A stretch of DNA of 64,000 nt, from NCBI GenBank assembly GCA_963693285.1, contig OY848921.1, forward strand, positions 6,461,229-6,525,228. The letters are read 5' to 3'. The stretch comes from Xestospongia muta (taxonomy: Eukaryota > Porifera > Demospongiae > Haplosclerida > Petrosiidae). The position numbers were made by a program, and so were the translations under genes. The notes beneath the pieces were generated by a model. It ran no database searches, was not told where the DNA came from, and saw nothing but the letters and a program-made list of their open reading frames with translations. Position 1 is the stretch's first letter; the number at the start of each line of letters is the position of its first letter. Positions 52,401 to 64,000 of the stretch are shown here, one piece after another.

Positions 52401-55256
52401 TAATTGTGTAGTTGTTTATATTAATTAAATTTATTAGGTTTTGATTACAATCCTTGTTACTATGTGTCTTTCTTTGTTTTTTTATGTTCCTATGATGACA
52501 AATCTATACTCTCATTGTCACAACTATTAATAGGATGTAAGTGTGTACAATGTCAATTCATGTGATCTCATTTGCATTTTATCTTAATTATGTAGTTGTT
52601 TATATTAGTTAAAGTTATTAGGTTTTAATTATAATCCTTGTTACTATGTGTCTTTATCTGTTTTTTATCTTCCTATGATGACAAATCTATACTCTCATTG
52701 TCACAACTATTTATAGTTTGTAAGTATGTACAATGTCAATTCAAGTGATCTCATTTGCATTTTATCTTAATTATGTATTTGTTCATATTAATTAAAGTTA
52801 TTAGGTTTTAATTATAATCCTTGTTACTATGTGTCTTTCTTCTTTTTTATGTTCCTATGATGACAAACCTATACTCTCTTTGTCACAACTATTTATAGGA
52901 GGTAAGTATGTACAATGTCAATTCATGTGATCTCATTTGCATTTTATCTTAATTATGTAGTTGTTTATATTAATTAAAGTTATTAGGTTTTAATTACAAT
53001 TCTTGTTACTATGTGTCTTTCTTTGTTTTTTTTTATATTCCTATAATGACAAACCTATACCCTCTTTGTCACAACTATTTATAGGAGGTAAGTATATACA
53101 ATGTCAATTCATGGGATCTCATTTGCATTTTATTTTAATTATGTAGTTGTTTTATTAATTAAAGTTATTAGGTTTTAATTATAATCCTTATTACTATGTG
53201 TCTTTATTTGTTTTTTATCTTCCTATGATGACAAATCTATACTCTCATTGTCACAACTATTTATAGGAGGTAAGTATGTACAATGTCAATACATGTGATC
53301 TTATTTGCATTTTATCATAATTGTGTAGTTGTTTATATTAATTAAAATTATTAGAATTTGATTACAATCCTTGTTACTATGTGTCTTTCTTTGTTTTTTA
53401 TGTTCCTATGATAACAAACCTTTACTCTCGTTGTCACAACTATTTATAGTTTGTAAGTATATACAATGTCAAATCATGTGATCTCATTTGCATTTTATCT
53501 TAATTATGTAGTTGTTTTTATTGATTAAAGTTATTAAGTTTTAATTACAATCCTTGTTACTATGTGTTTTTCTTTGTTTTTTATGTTCCTATGATGACAA
53601 ACCTATACTATCATTATCACAACTATTTATAGGAGGTAAGTATGTACAATGTCAATTTAATTGATCTCATTTGCATTTTATCTTAATTATGTAGTTGTTT
53701 ATATTAATCAAAGTTATTAGGTTTTAATTACAATCCTTGTTACTATGTGTCTTTTTTTGTTTTTTTATGTTCCTATGATGACAAACCTATACTTTCATTG
53801 TCACAACTATTTATAGCCGGTAAGTATGTACAATGTCAATTCATGTGATCTCATTTGCATTTTATTCTAATTATGTAGTTGTTTATAGTAATTAAAGTTA
53901 TTGTTTTTTAATTACAATCCTTGTTACTATGTGTCTTTTTTTTATGTTCCTATGATGACAAACCTATACTCTCATTGTCACAACTATTTATAGAAAGTAA
54001 GTATCTACAATGTCAATTCAATTGATCTCATTTGCATTTTATCTTAATTATGTAGTTGTTTATATTTATTAAAGTAATTAGGTTTTAATTACAATCCTTG
54101 TTACTGTGTGTCTTTCTTTGTTTTTATGTTCCTATGATGACAAACCTATATTCTCATGTCACAACTATTTATAGAAGGTAAGTATGTACAATGTCAATTC
54201 ATATGATCTCAATTGCATTTTATCTTAGTAATGTAGTTGTTTGTATTAATTAAAGTTATTATTTTTTAATTACAATCCTTGTTACTATGTGTCTTTCTTC
54301 TTTTTTATGTTCCTATGATGGCAAACCTATACTCTCATTGTCACAACTATTTATAGAAGGTAAGTATGTACAATGTCAATTCATGTGATCTCATTTGTAT
54401 TTTATCTTAATTATGTAGTTGTTTATATTAATTAAACGTATTAGGTTTTAATTGCAATCCATGTTACTATGTGTCTTTCTTCTTTTTTATGTTACTATGA
54501 TGACTAACTTATACTCTCATTGTCACAACTATTTATAGAGGGTAAGTATGTACAATATCAATTTATGTGATCTTATTTGCATTTTATCTTAATTGTGTAG
54601 TTGTTTATATTAATTAAAGTTATTAGGTTATAATTACAATCCTTGTTACTATATGTCTTTCTTCACTTTTTATGTTCCTATGATAACAAACCTATACTCT
54701 CATTGTAACAACTATTTATAGGTGGTAAGTATGTACAATGTAAATTCATGTGATCTCATTTGCATTTTATCTTAATTATGTAGTTGTTTATATTAATTAA
54801 AGTTAGTAGGTTATAATTACAATCCTTGTTATAATGTTTCTTTCTTCACTTTTTATGTTCCTATGATGACAAACCTATACTCTCTTTGTCACAACTATTT
54901 ATAGAGGGTAAGTATGTACAATGCCAATTTATGTGATCTCATTTGCATTTTATCCTAATTATGTAGTTGTTTATATTAATTAAAGTTATTAGTTTATAAT
55001 TACAATCCTTGTTACTATGTGTCTTTCTTCACTTTTTATGTTACTATGATGACAAACCTATACTCTCAATGTCACAACTATTTATAGAGGGTAAGTATAT
55101 GTACAATGTCAATTTATGTGATCTCATTCACATTTTATCTTAATTATGTAGTTGTTTATATTAATTAAAGTTATTAGGTTATAATTACAATCCTTGTTAC
55201 TATGTGTCTTTCTTTGTTTTTTATCTTCCTATGATGACAAACCTATACTCTCTTGT
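46437..55256 (+). repeat. Satellite array 3
   Basis: About 48 monomers of the 182-bp family, mixing array 2-type (CTCATTTGCATTTTATCTTA) and array 1-type (TGTACATTTTATTTTGAT) monomers. The triplet between TATAG and GTAAGT is CCG, GAG, GTG, TTT, GAT, AGG, AAG, AAA or CCA in different monomers. A large tandem duplication is visible: about 48,546-51,060 recurs at about 51,101-53,800 with offsets of 2,555-2,556 bp and later 2,740 bp, a difference of one monomer. The array sits between the 5' exon candidate and the unit C ROCO exon. Confidence 0.96.
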
Positions 55257-57771
<2,515 letters not shown>

Positions 57772-60728
57772 ATGCCTATAAGAGAGCTCTAGCAGAGGGA
57801 GAAATGGATGTAGCATATGGACGTGTTATGTTACTTGGTTCAGCTGGTGTAGGAAAAAGTAGCTTAAAGCGATCATTGATGAAGTTACCATGGCAACCCC
57901 ACACTACCAGCACCATCATATCTGATGTCAGTTGTGTTCGACCATTTGGACATGAGTGGTATGCAATGAGCCTGGAAGATACTGACGATAAATGGAGAGA
58001 AGTAACCTTTGAAGATGAGATAGAAGAAATGGCACAGCTACTTGCTATGGTATATAAAGATTGTTCCAGTCCTAGATCTGTGCTAAATACAGTGGCAGCC
58101 TCAGTACTCTACCCTATAGCTGCCATGATGAGGGCTTCATCCTTATCTTCACAGCTGGTTCAAGATATAGAGACCACCAAAGTCAATGAAATTCTTTCAA
58201 AAGCTATAGCTCGTTCCAAGCATATATCCACAGATGTTCTTAGCAATATTAAACCTCAGCCATTTTTACACATCTGGGATTGTGGTGGTCAGCCTGTTTT
58301 TCTTGAAATCCTCCCTGCCTTCCTCACTCCTCGTACATTGTTCCTCCTCCTGTTTGATGCTTCTAAGGATCTTAATGAAATGTGGCAGTCTGTACAGAAT
58401 ATTGAGGGGAGGCAAATTTTTGGTGAAAAGGAAAACATCAGCACACTTGATCTGATGCTCAACTGGATGGCTAACATTCATGGTCACCTCATTCATCGTG
58501 AGAAAGAAGGCAGTCTTTGTGAGTACCCTCGTATGTACTGCATTGGTACCCATGGTGATGTCCTAAAGACCAATGAGAAGAAGAAAGCAATTGTAGATGA
58601 GCTGGAGTCCAACTACAAAGATAAAGCATTTATGGAACTTGTTAAAGAAACTTTGATTATCGACAACACCACTTCTGGTAAAGGAAAACGTGAAGATCCA
58701 AATCTCATCAAGCTACGTACAGCTATTTGTCAGTTCACACATGAAAAGCTCATTGTCAAGACTCCAGTTAGCTGGGTTCTCTTTCGAAAAATAATTCAAA
58801 TGTTTGAAAAAAATGTAATTGATCTTAAAGAAGCTCATGCTATTGGAGTAGCTTGTAAAATACCTCATGATGATGTTCCAAAGGTCCTCCTATTTTATCA
58901 TGATCTAGGAGTAGTGCTGTTCTATCCCCACATTACTGGTTTAAGAAACAAAGTTATCATCAATCCTAAGTGGTTTGTGGAAACACTTGGAAAAGTGTTC
59001 ACACTAGATGGACAAGCTGATGGAAAAACAAGACTAATGTGGACATTACTGCAGGAAAACGGCATTCTAGTAGAGCCATTTTATATGTCCCTTTGGAAAG
59101 AATGTAGAGCAGACCTTAGTCCAGAAGCAATAATTGAACTTTTAGTTCATTTTCGTCTTGCTGCTAAAGTTACTACTAAAGTATATTATGATCGAACGGT
59201 CAAGCAGTATTTTTTGCCAGCCACACTTCCAACTTTCAAAGGAGATCCCAACAAAGCTCTACCAAGTTATCGTAATCAAGCTACTCCACTACATATCACT
59301 TTTAGCACAAAATTTGTACCTCCTGGTTTCTTCACACGTCTCATTACCTCTCTGGCTAGTAATCCATCTTGTGAGCTTATGTTTAAATGTGGTATATACC
59401 GCAATCGTGTCACTTTTGTATATCACAAATCAGATGATCACGTCATAATCACTGATCTCCACTATGCCATACAAGTTGATGTATTACGATATGCTCCAGC
59501 TAGCTTAGACATTCCATCCTTTGATACAATATGTCAAGAACTATTGAGTGTTCTTAAAAGTTGTGGAGATCTCGTTGAACAAACTCTTACTGGTCATTGG
59601 GGAATGATGAATGAATTTACTCAATCTGTCTCTATTGAGAGGGAATTTCAATATGTATGTAGATCAAAAGAATGTGATCAATCTGAGGTTCATTACTTCA
59701 ATATATCAGTAGACAAGTGTTCCATTCACTGTGAAAAGAGTATGTATAGATCATATCGTAGACCAACTGCTAAGGAAAGAGTCTGGTTTGATGGATGGAA
59801 TATACCAGAAGAGGTACAGTTCATGAGAGTTCATTATAATGTCTCAATGTATTCTTTATAGGCAGTATCTCTTGAATCATCATCACCTCCTGTAACCATG
59901 GTGTCTAGTGCTACTGGTCAAAGTTGTCAGCAAGAGTTTCTTGAAGGTGAAATAGGTAAGTCAGTCTATGCATGTGAATTTTTATGGGGCCATTACAACT
60001 TATGATAAATATATGTACATAATCAGATTAATATTCTGTGGTCTTAATTAGTTTGAACATGTGTATAGTCATCAAATAATACCACCTATATTGTACGATA
60101 TATAAGCTCAGATCTACATTACACAATGTATTTGTCGTAGATATTTCTGACATTTTGTCAAAGGTTCATAGTGAGTATAATCAAATAATGTACTAACAAA
60201 GAATAAATATTTGTAATTTGAATGAAGCCATTCATTTTGCATATTGTGACAGATATTACTGAAATGTTTTCTTTTTTGTTATTTATTGAATTTTCTTCTT
60301 TTTTTCCATTCAGGTACATCTATTACTTATGATAGAGGTGTAAAGCGTAAAGCTGAAGGTGAGTGTTAACTTAATGCAGCACTTTTTATTTATATTTTGT
60401 CTCTTCACTATAGATGATACTCTAAACTGTGAAATATGTAGAAGAACATTAATTCGATGTACTGATACTATTGTTCAGTCAAATATTGAACCCATTTCCT
60501 TAGCAAGAAAACTGTATTCAGAAGAAATTATTTCTGAGGATGTTTACAAAATTGTTAAAGACAAGAAAACAGGAGATACTAATGCAGATCGTCTTGACTA
60601 TATTCTTGATGATCTAAAGGATCGTGTCAAATACAGTTCTAGCGCCTTCATTATTTTCCTGGATATTTTGAGAGATGATAGTTTAAATCAACAAGACTTA
60701 GCTGACAAAATAATGTCAAAATATAAAG
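57772..60728 (+). CDS. ROCO GTPase with C-terminal CARD-like domain (unit C)
   Basis: Exons 57,772-59,813, 59,862-59,955, 60,141-60,170, 60,314-60,358 and 60,414-60,728, all GT-AG with joining phases. The ROCO part from ATG 57,804 differs from unit B at 44 of 685 residues by my count (about 94 percent identical); P-loop GSAGVGKS, DCGG and GTHGD are unchanged. The DEATH exon is replaced: only its first residues remain (DISDILSKVH), followed by a 15-codon linker and a 105-codon domain with LNCEICRRTLIRCTDTIVQS, SLARKLYSEEIISEDVY and LADKIMSKYKG. The helical pattern resembles a CARD or related death fold; this is inference. Phase 1 at the end fits splicing to the tail exon at 63,261, giving about 895 residues with a membrane segment. 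Read-through instead gives a stop at 60,742. Confidence 0.82.
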
Positions 60729-61389
60729 GTATGATATATTAAATGCTTGCTGTAATAATTACTCTTTTTTTTCTTTTAGAACTAGTTACACAAAAGTAAA
60801 AATTCAAAAAGAGATCATTTTCATTTTACTAGTAAACAACATTAAGCACACTTTACACATTATAAACACATTTGTAATCATAATGTTTAGTTTGTTATTG
60901 TTGAGTTTGTATAATTTCTTACACTAAAAATGTTAAATGCTCCAATTAAAATTATAATGTGTTTATTTTGATAATACATTATTTGATATGACATTATTTC
61001 TATATTATTTCTACTTCTATACTATTTTACTTAATTCTCTGATTCATTAAGATTTAAATTTAAAATGTAGCACACGCACATACAGACTACAGTAAACATA
61101 TCCTGAAGAGGTTACTTTTTTTCTATAAAAATTGTGTAAAGAATGTGTGATGACAATAACTTGCACTAAAGTTTTGATAATGAAGACAAAAGAGTTAACA
61201 GAAGATTGGTGTTAATTGTAGTAGGTAACAATATTTGGCTTTGATGTAAGTACTTATGTTTTTTGTTCCAAAGCTAGATATATGTTTTGGCCCATTTGCA
61301 AATCTAGCCAGTATATATGTGAGCTGTTTGGTTCAATTTTAAGCTGTTTTGCATTGCTTGCTTGCTTTTAAGTTGCCTATAGCAAATGT
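60729..61389 (+). other. Intronic AT-rich sequence
   Basis: No gene is seen. An alternative end of the CARD-like exon lies at 60,742. Near 61,070-61,115 a fragment (CAGACTACAGTA ... GAGGTTAC) resembles the right end of repeat R1. Confidence 0.55.
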
Positions 61390-61690
61390 CAGAAATCTTT
61401 GCCACCCATACTTCCAACTTTCAAAGGAGATCCCAACGAAGCTCTACCAAGTTATTGTCTTCAAACAACCCCACTACATATCACTTTTAGCACAAAGTTT
61501 GTACCTCCTTGTTTCTTTACACGTTTCATTACCTCTCTGACTAGTAATTCTTCTTGTGAGCTTATGTTTGAATGTGGTATATATCACTGCTGAGGAAAGA
61601 ATCTGGTTTAAAGGATGGAACATACCAGAAGAGTTACAGTTCAAGAGAGTTTATTATAATGCCTCAATATATTCTTTATAGATAGTAGTA
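61390..61690 (+). pseudogene. ROCO C-terminal fragment, broken
   Basis: Two pieces of the ROCO exon are fused. The first covers LPTFKGDPNEALPSYCLQTT to CELMFECGIY. An internal deletion then joins to the end of the exon (AEERIWFKGWNIPEE in frame terms). The 48-bp intron follows, but its donor GTACAG has become TTACAG, so it can no longer splice. The next exon (VSLELSSLPVTMV-like) continues to about 61,790 with indels. It is a genomic duplicate, since intron sequence is retained, and not a retrocopy. Confidence 0.88.
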
Positions 61691-61960
61691 TCTCTTGAAT
61701 TGTCATCACTTCCTGTAACCATGGTTCAAGTACTACTACTGGTCAAATTTATAAGAAAGAGTCTCTTAAAAGTCAAAAGAGTAAGTCGGCCTATGCATGT
61801 GAACCTTCATGTATCCATTTAAATTTATAATAAATACATGTACATAATCAGATTAATGTTTTGTGGTCTTAATTAGTTTGAACGTGTGTATAGTCATCAA
61901 ATACTACCACCTATATTGCATGATATATAAGCTCAGATCTATGTTTATGCATATTGTATT

Positions 61961-62270
61961 TATTTCTGACATTTTGTCAAAGGTTCCTATTTTTAAAGAT
62001 GCTCTCTCTTTACTCATCCCTATTATGGATCAGCAATATACTATTGGTTGTGCTTTAGCCTCAATTCTAGCAAGCTTGATAGTTTACAACAAAGTCATGA
62101 AGCAGTTACAAGCAAGCTCTCTAAAGTCATTACATATTGGCTAAGAGAAAAAGCTAGTACAGCTACATGGAAAGAGCTACTTGAGGCAGTTGAAGGTAAT
62201 ATCGTAGATAATCGTCAAGTTGGTGAGGATATTCGTCAGTTTCTGACAAACCAAGTATACTTCAAAGGAG
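61961..62270 (+). pseudogene. Decayed DEATH-domain exon
   Basis: Homologous to 30,774-31,099: ISDILSKVP, DALSLLIPIMDQQY, then a one-base loss near 62,065, then LDSLQQSHEAV, VITYWLREKASTATWKELLE and EDIRQFLTNQ. The acceptor TGTAG before the exon is deleted. In place of the usual stop the exon ends with a donor, GGAG|GTATG, in a phase that fits the tail exon at 63,261. This suggests the ancestral copy once read DEATH then tail. Confidence 0.85.
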
Positions 62271-63260
62271 GTATGTTATTTGACATAATGCTATGGAGTT
62301 TATGTAAAGGATTTCTTATTGTATGTGATTTTCAAAGGCACCAACGAAATTAATCCACATTAAGTAACTGCCAATGGATATTATAATCAATGAATGTAAT
62401 TACTGCTACTGCAAGCATCAAAATAATCTAATATGTTTTTATGATCATAATCTTGTTTATATCTATACAGATTTTCTATTAGCAAGATGTGTAAACATAA
62501 ATATTTAGGTTAATGCTTAAATACATTTTGTCCCCTTTAAACTGAAGGACCAGTCATTTTAATTTTATGGTATGTAGTATAACAATCTTATATTAGTACT
62601 CAAGTAAGTGTAAGCAATAGCTTAAATAATACAAAATTGTTAGTCATATTAATGAATGAAAGGATGGAGATATATAGAAGTAAAGGGCACTAAATAAAAG
62701 TTTTCACAGAAAGCCATTTATTATGAATAATTAATAAATTAAACTTTTGGCTGCACAGCCTGCACTTGTGTCTCATCATACTTTAGCTATAATCAAAAGA
62801 ACCAAGGTACACATTGTTGTAAGTATAGGTTACACTATAGTTTAATATTTAGTGTAATAAAACAAGTAATATACAGTGTTAAACAGTGTTATTTTATGGT
62901 AAGAAAATGTTTTCTCTGCACGAAGAGATCATCAGTGACAATTCTTAGCACATAATTATCATACAGGATACCACATATTTAGCTAAGCAAAAAAATGTTG
63001 TGCATAACAATTTTGTATGATAACATTATTCCCTTTTATCTGCAAAATTATTAATTCTATCTTTGAAATATGCAATCAAAATAAAAATTGAATGTTTGTT
63101 AAAGACTGTTATAAGTGAAATGATTTGCAAAAAAAAATATACAGTGTCCAAATTTCCAGCGCAATGATACATGCATTGCTAAATTACTTTGTGGACACCC
63201 ATTAGCTCCATATTTCCATAACCTACTTACATCCTTTATCTGTATCCTTCCATTTTATAG
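62271..63260 (+). other. Intronic AT-rich sequence
   Basis: No gene or array is seen. A trace of the left end of repeat R1 (AAAGGGCACTAAA) is at about 62,683. Confidence 0.5.
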
Positions 63261-63722
63261 ATTCTCAAAATGAAGAAGAAAGTTCTAAATTCATTAAGCC
63301 TCAAAAAACAAGTAGGCTTACTCCATCAATAGATTTAAACGTACCTATAATAATGATAATGAAGTTACAATAGTTACCTAGCCAATTTAAAAACCCATAT
63401 ATTTTTAATTTTAGCCATTTTAAGTTCTGATGCCTAATTTAACATGTTTTTAACTTTGACAGTTTGGTGGTATAACTCTTGCTCCTAAATTTAAAATCAA
63501 TAATTATGTCAAATAAACGGAATTATTTGACTATCTGATCAAGGCTCTAATGTATTTACACTTATATTCTTTACTCCAGGCACTTGTGGCAGCCAAAGCA
63601 AATACTATCTCCTTTATTTTGGTATATTTGTAATAGTCTTGATTGCTGCTGTCATTATTGGCTATTTGGTACATTTTTATAAACATAGTAATTTCTTGGA
63701 TAAATTTTATCCCTTTTTCTAG
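63261..63722 (+). CDS. C-terminal linker and transmembrane tail exons
   Basis: Exon 63,261-63,311 follows a TTTATAG acceptor and encodes DSQNEEESSKFIKPQKT; its donor A|GTAGGC is weak. Exon 63,580-63,722 follows TACTCCAG and encodes TCGSQSKYYLLYFGIF, then a hydrophobic stretch (VIVLIAAVIIGYLV), HFYKHSNFLDKFYPFF and TAG. One transmembrane helix of about 20 residues near the end implies a tail-anchored protein with a short basic or aromatic end. Splice phase fits both the CARD-like exon (ends 60,728) and the decayed DEATH exon (ends 62,270). Assignment to the unit C ROCO gene is inferred from order, strand and phase. Confidence 0.6.
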
Positions 63723-64000
63723 ACTATTCCACTTCCTAAAGAGTTTTGTTAATGGATTGTTATGTATTGACTTTATGTAGATCTTTTTAAGTGAATTCAG
63801 TTTCTTTATTTTCCATAAGACTTCACAACATGTACATAAAGAACAAAATTTCTATTACACGTTTGGATGTCCTTTAGTAAACTTTTGCCAGTAAAATTAA
63901 CTTTAACAATGGATGATTTAAGGTAAAAAAAGATGTGACTGAGGTTTGCAAAATCTTATATCTAAATAGTTGGAATAGTTGAGTATTGTATACAATTATA
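63723..64000 (+). other. 3' flank
   Basis: AT-rich sequence, probably 3' UTR of the tail exon and intergenic. No clear gene. Confidence 0.4.

Overview
The window looks like nuclear DNA of an early-branching animal, most likely a demosponge. It is AT-rich, its genes are cut by many very short introns (45-55 bp in several places), and it encodes ROCO-type GTPases joined to death-fold domains plus a Reeler/Thr-Pro-rich secreted protein. Domain calls rest on motif recognition and splice-phase bookkeeping by eye; no search was run.

The layout is a tandem gene family separated by large blocks of one 182-183 bp satellite. A reconstructed ancestral unit reads: start of SPT4 (minus strand), about 2.7 kb spacer, a short 5' exon candidate (+), satellite array, about 2 kb flank, ROCO exon (+), C-terminal death-fold exon. 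Three partial or complete units occur. Unit Z (1-19,860) has array 1 (about 89 monomers), the flank, a hAT-like transposon and a DEATH exon, but has lost the ROCO exon. Unit B (about 19,862-31,440) has SPT4 exons 1-2, array 2 (about 15 monomers), a ROCO exon and a DEATH exon. Unit C (about 43,590-63,722) has a lone SPT4 exon 1, array 3 (about 48 monomers), a second ROCO exon, a CARD-like exon in place of DEATH, a decayed ROCO-DEATH remnant, and a C-terminal transmembrane tail. The satellite is more than 40 percent of the window.

Between units B and C lie two convergent genes: a secreted Reeler-domain protein with a long Thr/Pro repeat (+, 31,505-34,399), and a 17-exon acetoacetyl-CoA synthetase (minus, 34,577-43,452) whose first coding exon is missing at the edge of the unit C duplication.

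The most striking signal is inside the satellite. Nearly every monomer carries an acceptor-like TATTTATAG, then exactly three highly variable bases, then a strong donor GTAAGTATGT, all on the strand of the ROCO genes. These are either recursive-splicing-like sites, candidate 3-nt microexons, or decoy U1-binding sites, repeated about 150 times in what may be the first intron of an innate-immune-type gene family.
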